Shown piece by piece: positions 32,983 to 43,248 of a stretch of 54,465 nucleotides of DNA. Origin of the DNA: Hyphomicrobiales bacterium (lineage in GTDB: Bacteria > Pseudomonadota > Alphaproteobacteria > Rhizobiales > Rhizobiaceae); contig UBZP01000019.1 of NCBI GenBank assembly GCA_900469965.1, forward strand, positions 1 through 54,465, read 5' to 3'. The notes under the pieces are model-generated. The model was not told where the DNA came from. It did no database searches and saw only the letters and a program-made list of their open reading frames with translations. The position numbers and the translations under genes are program-made. How positions within the stretch are numbered: the first letter of the stretch is position 1; each line of letters opens with the position of its first letter.

Positions 32983-34375
32983 CCACGTCGTCCTTCGCCG
33001 CCATGCGGTGGCCCGAGACGGCTGCGCCGGCGTTCTTCGCCATCGTCAGGAACGGGACGACCGCCGACAGCGCGATCGCCGAGACGATCATGAAGGCGAT
33101 GTGGAAGTCGCGCAGCTGAAGGGCGGTGCCGGTGAACGCCGTCTCGACCTCGAGGATGGCGCCGGCGACAGCGACCCCGAGCGCCAGGCTCATCTGCTGC
33201 AGGACCGCGCTCATCGTCGTCGCCTTGCTGGCGTCCCTGTCGGAAATGTCGGCGAAGGACAGCGCATTCACGCTGGTGAAGAAGAACGATCGGGCGAAGC
33301 CGGCGAGAAGCAGCACGAACGAGATCAGAAGAACCGGGGTCGCCGGCGTGAAGAGGCCGTTGGCGAAGGTGAGGACGGCGCCCGTGATGGTGGCGACGAT
33401 CAGCGTCGTCCGGAAGCCGGCGAGGGTCAAGACGCGCCTGGCGATGAACTTCGTGGTGATCGCGCCGACCGCTCCCGTGAACGTGATCAGGCCGGACTGG
33501 AACGGCGTGAAGCCGAAGCCGAGCTGCAGCATCAGCGGCATCAGGAACGGCACGGCGCCGATCGAGATGCGAAACAGCGTTCCCCCAACCGCCGCCGCCC
33601 GGAAGGCGCTGTCGGAGAACAGCCTGAGGTCCAGGAGGGGGCTCGGATGACGCCGTGCATGGCGCAGATACAGGCAGCCGGACAGGATCCCGAGGACGGT
33701 GGAGGCGATGCCGATCGCGGGCGGCAGGGCCGGCAGGCTGATGACCGACAGGCCGAACATCGTGCCAGCGGCGGCGATGGCCGCCAGCAGGAACCCCTTG
33801 AAATCGAGGGGGCCGGGCGGCGCCGATTCGACCTCCGGCAGATAGATGCCCGACAGCACGTAGCCGACGATGCCGACCGGCACGTTGATGAGGAAGATCC
33901 AGTGCCAGGAGAAGTAGGTGGTAATGAAGCCGCCGAGCGGCGGCCCCGCCAGCGGCCCGACGAGGGCCGGAATCGTCAGCGTCGCCATGGCCGAGACGAG
34001 CTCGCTGCGGGAGGTGCTGCGCACCAGCACGAGGCGGGCGACCGGCGTCATCATCGCCCCGCCCATGCCCTGGATGAAGCGCGAGACGACGAAGGCGATC
34101 AGGCTGCCGGAGACGGCGCAGAGGATGGAGCCGACGATGAACACCACCATCGCCAGGCGGAAGATGCGCTTGGCGCCGAAGCGGTCGGCCATCCAGCCGC
34201 TGAGCGGAATGAAGATCGCAAGCCCGACCATGTAGGTCGTCAGCGCCAGCTTGAGCGTGATCGGGCCGACGCCGAGGTCGTGTGCGATGGCGGGGAGCGA
34301 CGTCGCGATGACGGTCGAATCCATCTGCTCCATGAAGAGCGCGACGGCGAGGATGAGGGGAACGATTCGGCTCAT
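32969..34375 (-). CDS. MFS drug exporter, DHA2-like
   Basis: This 468-residue inner-membrane transporter has the long (about 14-helix) layout of the DHA2/EmrB branch. Visible motifs are the first-helix L-F-M-E-Q-M-D-S-T-V-I-A-T-S-L-P, motif A-like G-W-M-A-D-R-F-G-A-K-R, and motif C-like L-V-G-P-L-A-G-P-P-L-G-G-F in helix 5. Such proteins export hydrophobic or cationic compounds by proton antiport. The ATG at 34375 starts the family sequence; the frame upstream to 34654 is antisense shadow. No membrane-fusion partner is next to it. Confidence 0.85.
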   Translation of the reverse strand: MSRIVPLILAVALFMEQMDSTVIATSLPAIAHDLGVGPITLKLALTTYMVGLAIFIPLSGWMADRFGAKRIFRLAMVVFIVGSILCAVSGSLIAFVVSRFIQGMGGAMMTPVARLVLVRSTSRSELVSAMATLTIPALVGPLAGPPLGGFITTYFSWHWIFLINVPVGIVGYVLSGIYLPEVESAPPGPLDFKGFLLAAIAAAGTMFGLSVISLPALPPAIGIASTVLGILSGCLYLRHARRHPSPLLDLRLFSDSAFRAAAVGGTLFRISIGAVPFLMPLMLQLGFGFTPFQSGLITFTGAVGAITTKFIARRVLTLAGFRTTLIVATITGAVLTFANGLFTPATPVLLISFVLLLAGFARSFFFTSVNALSFADISDRDASKATTMSAVLQQMSLALGVAVAGAILEVETAFTGTALQLRDFHIAFMIVSAIALSAVVPFLTMAKNAGAAVSGHRMAAKDDVVSVK

Positions 34376-34647
34376 GACGACGTGTGTGCTGGAACGGAAG
34401 AGCCCCGGCCGATTGCGCCGGGCATGGCTGGGATGGGCGCGCCTGCGACCGGCTCGCTTGTGCGCCCGCTTTGCCGCGCTGTCAAACGCATGGCCGGATG
34501 GCGATTTCACAAACCCGTGATTGTAACGCCGCCATTCGTGAGGAAGACGGTCGTCCTTTCGTGCCATGATCCGGCGCCGTTGCGCGGGGCTGCGCAACAG
34601 GTACGCGCAACACACTGGATGGCGCCAGGCCGGCGGGGAGGACTGCA

Positions 34648-35634
34648 ATGGCAACGGACATCACACGCAGGTCGCTGATACAGGCAGCCGGAGCCGGCAC
34701 GCTGGCAGCGCCCTTCATCCTGAACGGCACGCCGGCCCTTGCGGCCTCGCAAACGGAAGCAACCATGACACTGTCGCCGGTCGAGACCCGCAGCTTCAAG
34801 CTCGGCGCATTCCGAATCGCCGTCATCCGCGACGGCATGCGCGCCTCCGGCGCCCCGAACGAGACCTTCGGCACCAACCAGCCGGCCGAGGCCGTCGGCG
34901 CGCTCCTGGCCGCGAACTTCCTGCCGGCGGACAACTTCGTCAACAGCTTCTCCCCGACGCTGGTCGACACCGGTTCCGAAGTCGTCCTCTTCGACACCGG
35001 CCTCGGCGAGGGCGGGCGTGAAGCGGGCATGGGCCGGCTGGCCGAAGGATTGAAGGCGCTCGGCTATGGGCCGGAACAGGTATCGGTCGTCGTTCTCACG
35101 CACATGCACGGCGACCACATCGGCGGCCTGACGGAAGCAGGCGCGCCCGCCTTCCCGAACGCCCGCTACGTCACCGGCCGCACGGAATATGATTTCTGGG
35201 TGAGCCCCGACCGGGTCGGCACCGGCGCCGAGCAGGGGCACAAGGGCGTGCTGGCGAAGGTCAAGCCGCTTGCCGAAAAGATCACCTTCATCGAGGACGG
35301 CGGCGAGGTCGTGCCGGGCGTGACCGGCATCAATGCCTTCGGCCATTCGCCCGGCCACATGATCTTCCGGATCGAATCGGACGGCAAGCCGCTGATCCTC
35401 ACCGCCGACACCGCCAATCACTACGTCCTGTCGCTGCAGCGGCCGGACTGGGAGGTGCGCTTCGACATGGACAAGGCCGCCGCGGCCGCGACCCGCAAGA
35501 AGGTTTTCGACATGGTGGCGACCGACCGGATCGCCTTTGTCGGCTACCACATGCCGTTCCCCGCCGTCGGCTTTGCCGAGAAGGCGGCCGAGGGATATCG
35601 CTTCGTTCCGCTCAGCTATCAGTTCGATCTCTGA
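34648..35634 (+). CDS. Exported MBL-fold metallo-hydrolase
   Basis: This 328-residue metallo-beta-lactamase-fold protein begins with a twin-arginine-type signal (T-R-R-S-L-I-Q followed by a hydrophobic stretch ending A-L-A-A), so it is probably exported folded. The metal site is T-H-M-H-G-D-H-I-G-G around residue 150, with later His residues in G-H-S-P-G-H-M and Asp in T-A-D-T-A-N-H. GGGGAGG precedes the ATG. The family includes lactonases and general hydrolases; the substrate is not visible. A strong terminator follows at 35660. Confidence 0.82.
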   Translation: MATDITRRSLIQAAGAGTLAAPFILNGTPALAASQTEATMTLSPVETRSFKLGAFRIAVIRDGMRASGAPNETFGTNQPAEAVGALLAANFLPADNFVNSFSPTLVDTGSEVVLFDTGLGEGGREAGMGRLAEGLKALGYGPEQVSVVVLTHMHGDHIGGLTEAGAPAFPNARYVTGRTEYDFWVSPDRVGTGAEQGHKGVLAKVKPLAEKITFIEDGGEVVPGVTGINAFGHSPGHMIFRIESDGKPLILTADTANHYVLSLQRPDWEVRFDMDKAAAAATRKKVFDMVATDRIAFVGYHMPFPAVGFAEKAAEGYRFVPLSYQFDL

Positions 35635-35659
35635 GGCGTTCTGGCGGCGAGTGGCATGG

Positions 35660-35683
35660 CCCGGGAGCGATCCCGGGTTTTTT
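35660..35683 (+). terminator. Rho-independent terminator after the MBL gene
   Basis: CCCGGGA-GCGA-TCCCGGG forms a 7-bp GC-rich stem with a 4-base loop, directly followed by six T residues. It ends transcription 26 bases after the MBL gene's stop. Confidence 0.85.
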
Positions 35684-35811
35684 GCTATTCCCAATTCGTC
35701 ATGAACGTGTTACCAGCCCTCGCCAACTTCCAAGACTTATCTTGCAAGCCACCGGGCGGACCTTCCCAAGGGTCCCCTGGACCGTAGCTTGTATACCGAA
35801 GGGATTTGGCC

Positions 35812-37311
<1,500 letters not shown>

Positions 37312-37349
37312 TCGGTCGACCGGATCTCCCGCTAGAGCCTCCATTCCCG

Positions 37350-37380
37350 CGGCGGCCGTCGAAATCTTCGACGGCCGCCG
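37350..37380. terminator. Strong hairpin after guaB
   Basis: A 14-bp perfect stem (CGGCGGCCGTCGAA pairing with its complement, 3-base loop) lies 39 bases after the guaB stop. No T tract follows, so termination may be Rho-assisted, or the hairpin may stabilise the mRNA 3' end. Confidence 0.6.
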
Positions 37381-37410
37381 TCGCATTTCTGCGACAGGCG
37401 CGCCGGGGCC

Positions 37411-37424
37411 TTGACCTCGGTCAA
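37411..37424. promoter_or_regulatory. FNR/FixK-type box TTGAC-N4-GTCAA
   Basis: A perfect TTGAC-CTCG-GTCAA palindrome lies 159 bases upstream of the alcohol dehydrogenase start. It fits the T-T-G-A-Y-N4-R-T-C-A-A pattern of CRP/FNR-family regulators (FixK, FnrL, NnrR) and suggests induction at low oxygen or by nitric oxide. Confidence 0.55.
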
Positions 37425-37582
37425 CTTCCCCCCGTCGGGTGCTGCCCATAGTGTTTCCGTGCCCGCCGGCATGTCTGCCGGCGATGCCAGCGACAGGCGG
37501 ACGCCACCCCGCGCGATCCGCCGAAACAACGGAAACGCCCGTGTCGGCACGGCATTCCTGCCAGCACGGAAGGGAAGGGAGA

Positions 37583-38617
37583 ATGGCCATGACAAGCAGG
37601 ATGAAGGCAGCGGTCGTACGTGCATTCGGCAAGCCTCTGTCGATCGAGGAGGTCGACGTTCCGGAGCCCGCCCCGGACCAGATCCTCGTGAAATACGAAG
37701 CCACCGGTGTCTGCCATACGGACCTGCACGCGGCGAACGGCGACTGGCCGGTCAAGCCGAACCCGCCTTTCATCCCCGGCCACGAGGGCGTCGGCTATGT
37801 CGCCAAGGTCGGCGCCAAGGTCCGCCGCGTCAAGGAGGGCGACCGGGTCGGCGTGCCATGGCTCCACACGGCCTGCCGCTGCTGCAGCTACTGCAACACC
37901 GGTTGGGAGACGCTCTGTGCCGGGCAGCAGAACACCGGCTATTCCGTCAACGGCACGTTTGCCGAATACGGCCTCGCCGACCCGGCCTTCGTCGGTCACC
38001 TGCCGGACAATCTCGAATTCGGTCCCGCGGCGCCCGTGCTCTGCGCCGGCGTCACGGTCTACAAGGGGCTGAAGGAGACGGAGGCGAGGCCCGGTGAATG
38101 GGTCGTGATCTCCGGCATCGGCGGCCTTGGACACATGGCCGTGCAATATGCCAAGGCGATGGGCATGAACGTCGTCGCCGCCGACATTTTCGAGGACAAG
38201 CTGGCGCTCGCCACCAAGCTCGGCGCCGACCTGGTCGTCGATGCGCGAAGGCCCGACGCCGTCGAGACGGTGCACAAGGAAACCGGCGGCGCCCATGGCG
38301 TGCTGGTCACGGCGGTCTCGCCAAAGGCGATGGAGCAGGCCTATGGCTTCCTGCGTTCGAAGGGCACGATGGCGCTCGTCGGCCTGCCGCCCGGCTTCAT
38401 CTCGCTGCCGGTGTTCGATACCGTACTCAAGCGCATCACCGTGCGCGGCTCGATCGTCGGCACCCGGCAGGACCTGGAAGAGGCGCTGCAGTTTGCCGGC
38501 GACGGCAAGGTCGCGGCCCATTTCTCCTGGGACAGGCTCGACAACATCAACGCGATCTTCGAGCGCATGGAGCAGGGCAAGATCGATGGACGCATCGTCC
38601 TCGGGCTCGGTTCCTGA
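37583..38617 (+). CDS. adhP: Zinc-dependent alcohol dehydrogenase (AdhP-like)
   Basis: This 344-residue medium-chain dehydrogenase interconverts primary alcohols and aldehydes with NAD. Catalytic zinc ligands are in T-G-V-C-H-T-D-L-H and G-H-E-G-V-G; the four structural-zinc cysteines are in C-R-C-C-S-Y-C-N-T-G-W-E-T-L-C; the Rossmann motif is G-I-G-G-L-G-H. The ATG at 37583 follows a purine-rich GGGAAGGGAGA. The long 5' region (270 bases) carries an FNR-type box, consistent with control by oxygen. Length and motif order match bacterial AdhP/AdhA. Confidence 0.9.
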   Translation: MAMTSRMKAAVVRAFGKPLSIEEVDVPEPAPDQILVKYEATGVCHTDLHAANGDWPVKPNPPFIPGHEGVGYVAKVGAKVRRVKEGDRVGVPWLHTACRCCSYCNTGWETLCAGQQNTGYSVNGTFAEYGLADPAFVGHLPDNLEFGPAAPVLCAGVTVYKGLKETEARPGEWVVISGIGGLGHMAVQYAKAMGMNVVAADIFEDKLALATKLGADLVVDARRPDAVETVHKETGGAHGVLVTAVSPKAMEQAYGFLRSKGTMALVGLPPGFISLPVFDTVLKRITVRGSIVGTRQDLEEALQFAGDGKVAAHFSWDRLDNINAIFERMEQGKIDGRIVLGLGS

Positions 38618-38624
38618 CAGCAGG

Positions 38625-38659
38625 CAGCAGCGCCGGCCAGGCGTTTGACGGCGCTGCTG
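38625..38659 (+). terminator. Hairpin after the alcohol dehydrogenase
   Basis: A perfect 10-bp inverted repeat (CAGCAGCGCC pairing with GGCGCTGCTG, 15-base loop) starts seven bases after the stop codon. There is no T run, so it may be a Rho-type or weak terminator. Confidence 0.45.
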
Positions 38660-38769
38660 CGATCACGCGTTCGTGAAATGGTTGCGTTCGATTCATCCCG
38701 CACCTTGTCTTATCCTCCACGCCCGGAACCTGCACCTTGCAGGCGTCAAACGAATGGGAGGATAGGCTC

Positions 38770-39648
38770 ATGGAACGCATGCCGAAGATCACGCAGGCGA
38801 TGATCGACGCCTATGACGAATACACCCACCTGACGCTCGACCGCCGCCGCTTCATGGAGCGGCTGACGGCGCTGGCAGGGTCGGCGGCCGGTGCGGCCGC
38901 GATCGCACCGCTTCTGGCCGCCAACAGCGCCAGCGCCCAGATCGTTGCCGAAGGCGATAGCCGGCTGATCGCCGAGGAGGTCACCTGGGCTGCCCCGAAG
39001 GGGCAGATGCGCGGCTACATCGCCCGCCCGAAGGACGCGACGGGGCAGCTCGGCGGCGTCATCGTCATCCACGAGAACCGCGGCCTCAACGCCCATATCC
39101 GCGACGTGGCGCGGCGCATGGCGCTCGAGGGCTTCGTGGCGCTTGCCCCCGATTTCCTGTCGCTGGAAGGCGGCACGCCGTCCGACGAGGACAAGGCCCG
39201 CGAGATGTTCGGCAAGCTCGACCGCGCCGTGACCGTCGAGAACGCGGTCGCGACCGTCGCCTATCTGTCCGAACTCGACTGGGTGAACGGCAAGGTCGGC
39301 GCGATCGGCTTCTGCTGGGGCGGCGGGCTGGTCAATCAGCTGGCGGTCGCCGATCCCAACCTCAAGGCGGCCGTCGCCTACTACGGCGCCCAGCCGCCGG
39401 CGGAATCGGTGGCCAACATCAAGGCGGCGCTGATGCTGCACTATGCCGGCCTCGACGAGCGCATCAATGCCGGCATCGAGGCCTACAAGAAGGCGCTGGA
39501 GGATGGCGGCAAGACCTACGAGCTGTTCGTCTACGAGGGCGTGAACCATGCCTTCAACAACGATACCTCGGCCGCCCGCTACGACAAGGCCGCAGCCGAG
39601 CTCGCCTGGCAGCGCACGGTGGCGTTCCTGAAGAAGAACCTGGGCTAG
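38770..39648 (+). CDS. Exported dienelactone hydrolase-family protein
   Basis: This 292-residue alpha/beta hydrolase has the dienelactone hydrolase triad: Cys182 in G-F-C-W-G-G-G, Asp229 in Y-A-G-L-D-E-R, and His260 in G-V-N-H-A-F. Residues 24-57 contain D-R-R-R-F-M followed by a hydrophobic stretch ending S-A-S-A, a likely twin-arginine signal, so the enzyme is probably periplasmic, unlike catabolic ClcD. GGGAGGA precedes the ATG. The substrate may be a lactone or ester; no chlorocatechol genes are near. A shared terminator separates it from the convergent oxyR. Confidence 0.85.
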   Translation: MERMPKITQAMIDAYDEYTHLTLDRRRFMERLTALAGSAAGAAAIAPLLAANSASAQIVAEGDSRLIAEEVTWAAPKGQMRGYIARPKDATGQLGGVIVIHENRGLNAHIRDVARRMALEGFVALAPDFLSLEGGTPSDEDKAREMFGKLDRAVTVENAVATVAYLSELDWVNGKVGAIGFCWGGGLVNQLAVADPNLKAAVAYYGAQPPAESVANIKAALMLHYAGLDERINAGIEAYKKALEDGGKTYELFVYEGVNHAFNNDTSAARYDKAAAELAWQRTVAFLKKNLG

Positions 39649-39672
39649 TAGGCGACCGGCGTCGGGACTGCG

Positions 39673-39703
39673 CCTGAGCGAGACGCATTACGTCTCGCTC
39701 AGG
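39673..39703. terminator. Bidirectional terminator between dienelactone hydrolase and oxyR
   Basis: CCTGAGCGAGACG and its complement form a perfect 13-bp stem around a 5-base loop. The stem overlaps the oxyR stop codon (39699-39701) and follows the hydrolase stop by 24 bases, so it can serve both convergent genes. Confidence 0.7.
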
Positions 39704-40604
39704 GCTCCGGCCCGTGGGCCGCCACGCAGGCGAGCACTGCTTCTGCGATCGCGTCCGTCTCTGCCGCCTCGATGATTCCCCGCCGCCAGGCCAGCCCGAT
39801 CTCGCGGGCCGGCTGCGGCTCGGCGAAGGGGACGATACGGATGGCGTTGCGCTGTGTTTCGGTGGCGACCGCGATCTCCGGGATCAGCGTCATGCCCATG
39901 TCGTGCGATACCATCTGCAGCAGCGTCGCCATCGAGGTGGCGCCGAAATTGACGAGGCTGCGCTTGCCCGCCGCACCGCAGACGGCGAGCGCCTGGTCGC
40001 GCAGGCAGTGGCCTTCCTCCAGGAGCAGCAGCCGGTCGGCGTCGACGTCGGATTCGGCCAGCGGCGACACCAGCACCGCACTGTCGTTGTCCGCCATCGC
40101 CATGAAGAAGCGGTCGCGGAACAGCGGGCGTGTCGCAATCGCCTCGTTGTCGATCGGAAGGGCTGCGATGACGAGGTCGAGCCGGGCCTCGCTCAGCTCG
40201 GCCACGAGCCGGTCGGTGACGGCCTCCTTCAGCTCGATCTCGATGCCCGGATGCGCCCGGCGCAGGTGCGGCACGAGCCGCGGCACGAGATAGGGCGCCA
40301 CCGTCGGGATGATGCCGAGACGCAGCAGCCCGCCCAGCAGCCCGTCGCTGCGCCGGACCGTCTGTTCCAGCCGGTCGAGCTCCGCGAGCACGATGCGCAC
40401 GTGCTTCAGCACCGCTTCGCCCTTGCGGGTCAGAAGCGTGTTGCCGCGGCTGCGCTCGACGAGCTTCACCCCGAGATTGTCCTCCATCTCGATGATCTGC
40501 GCCGACAGCGCCGGCTGGCTGACATGGGCGAGCTCGGCCGCCCTGCCGAAGTGCAGCGTGGTGGCGAGCGCATCGAAGTAGCGCATTTGACGAACGGTGA
40601 TCAT
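39699..40604 (-). CDS. oxyR: Hydrogen-peroxide sensor OxyR (LysR family)
   Basis: This 301-residue LysR regulator has the winged helix at residues 4-62 (F-G-R-A-A-E-L-A-H-V-S-Q-P-A-L-S) and the redox pair Cys200 in E-E-G-H-C-L-R-D and Cys209 in A-V-C-G, matching C199/C208 of E. coli OxyR. Peroxide oxidises these to a disulfide and turns on catalase. It is divergent from katA with a 188-base shared control region containing a near-palindrome right at its own start codon, so it is probably autoregulated. Confidence 0.93.
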   Translation of the reverse strand: MITVRQMRYFDALATTLHFGRAAELAHVSQPALSAQIIEMEDNLGVKLVERSRGNTLLTRKGEAVLKHVRIVLAELDRLEQTVRRSDGLLGGLLRLGIIPTVAPYLVPRLVPHLRRAHPGIEIELKEAVTDRLVAELSEARLDLVIAALPIDNEAIATRPLFRDRFFMAMADNDSAVLVSPLAESDVDADRLLLLEEGHCLRDQALAVCGAAGKRSLVNFGATSMATLLQMVSHDMGMTLIPEIAVATETQRNAIRIVPFAEPQPAREIGLAWRRGIIEAAETDAIAEAVLACVAAHGPEP

Positions 40605-40621
40605 GATAAGAAATTCCTATC
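40605..40621. promoter_or_regulatory. Putative OxyR binding half in the oxyR-katA control region
   Basis: GATAAGAAATTCCTATC is an almost perfect 17-base palindrome directly before the oxyR start codon. It contains the ATAR-N7-CTAT pattern of OxyR sites; a second, weaker half may lie around 40640-40655. Position suits autorepression and katA activation. Confidence 0.55.
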
Positions 40622-40792
40622 AAAAATGACGGGAAATACAATTGGAAATTATCATCCTGGGATGGGACAAACGGTCGTTAGAAAATTTCCAAGGAAGGGC
40701 CGGCGTTCACGACACTGCCGCAAGCCTGCCCTAGCTTGGCAGGCGGCTTCGGCCGCCTTCCGCAAAATGCCATCTGCCAACAGGAGGATCCC

Positions 40793-42277
40793 ATGTCTGA
40801 TCGCCCGACGATGACGACGACGGCCGGCGCGCCGATAAGTGACAACCAGAATTCGCTGACGGCCGGCCCGCGCGGCGGCGTGATGATCCAGGACTACCAG
40901 CTTCTCGAAAAACTTGCCCACCAGAACCGCGAGCGCATCCCCGAGCGTGTCGTGCACGCCAAGGGCTGGGGTGCCTACGGCACGCTGAAGATCACCGGCG
41001 ACATTTCGAAATACACCCGCGCCAAGGCGCTGCAGCCGGGCGCCGAGACGCCGATGATCGCCCGCTTCTCCACCGTCGCCGGCGAACTGGGAGCGGCGGA
41101 CCACGAGCGCGACGTGCGCGGTTTCGCGCTGAAATTCTACACGGAAGAGGGCAACTGGGACCTGGTCGGCAACAACACGCCGGTCTTCTTCGTCCGCGAC
41201 CCCTACAAGTTCCCGGACTTCATCCACACGCAGAAGCGCCACCCGAAGACCAACCTGCGTTCGCCGACCGCGATGTGGGACTTCTGGTCGCTGTCGCCCG
41301 AAAGCCTGCACCAGACGACGATCCTGTTCTCCGACCGCGGCCTGCCGATCACCCCGATGCACATGAACGGCTACGGCTCGCACACCTATTCGCTCTGGAA
41401 CGACGCGGGCGAGCGGTTCTGGGTGAAGTTCCACTTCAAGACCCAGCAGGGTCATGAGCACTACACCAACGAGGTGGCCGAGGGCATCATCGGCAAGACG
41501 CGCGAGGGCTACCAGGAAGCGCTGTTCGGCGCGATCGAGGAGGGCAGGTTCCCGCGCTGGACCGTGCAGGTGCAGATCATGCCGGAAGCGGACGCGGACA
41601 AGACCCCCTACAACCCCTTCGACCTGACCAAGGTCTGGCCGCACGGCGACTATCCGCCGATCGACATCGGCGTGATGGAACTGAACCGCAACCCCGAAAA
41701 CTACTTCGCCGAGATCGAGCAGGTCGCGTTCTCGCCGTCGAACATCGTCCCGGGCATCAGCCACTCGCCGGACAAGATGCTGCAGGCGCGCGTCTTCTCC
41801 TATGCCGACGCCCATCGCTATCGCCTCGGCACGCATTACGAGGCGCTGCCGGTCAACGCTCCGCGCTGTCCCGTCCATCACTACCACAAGGACGGCCAGA
41901 TGAACTTCTTCGGTCAGAAGACCGGCGCCGTCGACGCCTACTATGAGCCGAACACGGTTTCGGGATCGGCCGCCGAGCAGCCGGCCGCCAAGGAGCCGCC
42001 GCTGAAGATCTCTGGCGACATGGACCGCTACAACCACCGCATCGGCAACGACGACTATGCGCAGCCGCGCGCGCTCTTCAACCTGTTCGACGACGGGCAG
42101 AAGGCCCGCCTGTTCTCGAACATCGCCGCTGCGATGGGCGGGGTACCGGGCGCGATCGTCGAGCGCCAGCTTGCCCACTACCGGCAGGTCCACCCCGACT
42201 ACGAGGCCGGCGTCCGCGCCGCGCTGAAGTCCGCGCATGGCTACGAGGCGGACACCATCAGCACCGCCGCCGAGTAA
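40793..42277 (+). CDS. katA: Monofunctional haem catalase
   Basis: This 494-residue small-subunit (clade 3-type) catalase disproportionates hydrogen peroxide. The catalytic His55 is in E-R-V-V-H-A-K-G, the conserved Asn in [10 protein letters not shown], and the proximal haem Tyr in [12 protein letters not shown]. The ATG at 40793 follows AGGAGGATCC. It lies divergent from oxyR, its expected activator, and ends at a good terminator. The product is cytoplasmic with no signal peptide. Confidence 0.95.
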   Translation: MSDRPTMTTTAGAPISDNQNSLTAGPRGGVMIQDYQLLEKLAHQNRERIPERVVHAKGWGAYGTLKITGDISKYTRAKALQPGAETPMIARFSTVAGELGAADHERDVRGFALKFYTEEGNWDLVGNNTPVFFVRDPYKFPDFIHTQKRHPKTNLRSPTAMWDFWSLSPESLHQTTILFSDRGLPITPMHMNGYGSHTYSLWNDAGERFWVKFHFKTQQGHEHYTNEVAEGIIGKTREGYQEALFGAIEEGRFPRWTVQVQIMPEADADKTPYNPFDLTKVWPHGDYPPIDIGVMELNRNPENYFAEIEQVAFSPSNIVPGISHSPDKMLQARVFSYADAHRYRLGTHYEALPVNAPRCPVHHYHKDGQMNFFGQKTGAVDAYYEPNTVSGSAAEQPAAKEPPLKISGDMDRYNHRIGNDDYAQPRALFNLFDDGQKARLFSNIAAAMGGVPGAIVERQLAHYRQVHPDYEAGVRAALKSAHGYEADTISTAAE

Positions 42278-42329
42278 GGGCGGGCGAGGGGGTCGGGCGC
42301 AGGTCCTGCCCGCATGCTCCGACAGTGAC

Positions 42330-42364
42330 AGGCCCGTCCCGCAGGTGCGCGGGGCGGGCCTTTC
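42330..42364 (+). terminator. Terminator after katA
   Basis: AGGCCCGTCCCGC pairs with GCGGGGCGGGCCT (one G:T) around a 6-base loop, followed by a short T run. It lies 52 bases after the katA stop. Confidence 0.7.
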
Positions 42365-42429
42365 GTTGTGGATGCTGGGTCGCGAGAACCTTTGAGGGCA
42401 GGGCGGTCGACTGGAGACGGCTGCGCTAG

Positions 42430-43107
42430 CTAGCGTTCGATCGGGCCCTGCACGGCGGCGGCAAGCGTCTGGCTGCCCTCGCGCAGGTGGGCGCGCAGCA
42501 CTGTGACAGCCCCGTCCGCGTCGCCGCGCTCGCAGGCCGACAGCATCGCCCGGTGTTCCGATTGCGAGCGGCCGTGATAGTCGGGGTCCGACAGCAGCGC
42601 CCGCACGTAGCGGTCAGCTGCCGCATGGTGTGCATCGATGAGATGGAGCAGCCGGCGATTGCCGCACTGGCTGTAGAGCAGCGAATGAAAGGCGGCGTTG
42701 AGGGCGCCCCAGCGCGCGGCATTGGGCTCGGCGTCGATCCGGTCGAGCAACCGCGCGGCCTCCTGCAGCGTCTCGCCCGTCAGCCAGGGACAGGAAAGCC
42801 TGAGCGCCTCGGTCTCGAGCACCTCCCGGATGGCATAGATCTCCCGGATCTCGGCGGCATCCATCGGCGCCACGAAGGCGCCCTTCGTCGGATGGATCGT
42901 CACCAGCCCTTCCGTCTCCAGCTGCCGCAGCGCATCGCGGATCGGCATGCGGCTGAAGCCGAACCGGGCGGCGAGCTCGTCCTGGCGGAGTGCTGCGCCG
43001 CTCGGCAGGGCCCCTTCGACGATCGCCTCCCGCAACGTCTCGCAGATCCGGTCGGCGATCGTGACCGGCTTCGCACTCATCCCCGGCAATGCCGCCATTC
43101 GGTCCAT
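42430..43107 (-). CDS. GntR-family regulator (FadR/FCD subfamily)
   Basis: This 225-residue regulator has an N-terminal winged helix (about residues 15-80, with D-E-L-A-A-R-F-G-F-S-R-M-P-I-R-D-A-L-R-Q-L) and an all-helical FCD ligand domain (90-215) with metal-site His residues. The ATG at 43107 has AAGGAG upstream; the frame open to 43311 is shadow. It is divergent from the D-Ala-D-Ala ligase, and the gap holds a strong double palindrome likely to be its operator. The ligand is unknown. Confidence 0.82.
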   Translation of the reverse strand: MDRMAALPGMSAKPVTIADRICETLREAIVEGALPSGAALRQDELAARFGFSRMPIRDALRQLETEGLVTIHPTKGAFVAPMDAAEIREIYAIREVLETEALRLSCPWLTGETLQEAARLLDRIDAEPNAARWGALNAAFHSLLYSQCGNRRLLHLIDAHHAAADRYVRALLSDPDYHGRSQSEHRAMLSACERGDADGAVTVLRAHLREGSQTLAAAVQGPIER

Positions 43108-43164
43108 TTGCGGTCTCCTTTTGCCGCTACGCGCTTGCGCATGGATTGAAGCACCCATCCGACT

Positions 43165-43182
43165 CTCGTATACGAGTATACG
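43165..43182. promoter_or_regulatory. Overlapping palindromes, likely GntR operator
   Basis: CTCGTATACGAG (43165-43176) is a perfect 12-base palindrome, and CGTATAC-GA-GTATACG (43167-43182) is an overlapping perfect inverted repeat. The T-x-G-T-x-x-x-A-C-x-A-like core and the position between divergent gntR and ddl genes fit a FadR-type operator. Confidence 0.65.
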
Positions 43183-43248
43183 GAAACCGATCCGAATTGA
43201 AATTACCCGGCGCATCCGCTGTGTCCGGAACCGCCGCAGGAGGAACGC

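Noticed and set aside
32636-34678. A 680-codon plus-strand frame rich in Arg, Gly and Asp
   Set aside because: It is antisense to the MFS exporter and the VOC gene; composition is that of a GC-rich shadow frame, with no domain or ribosome site.
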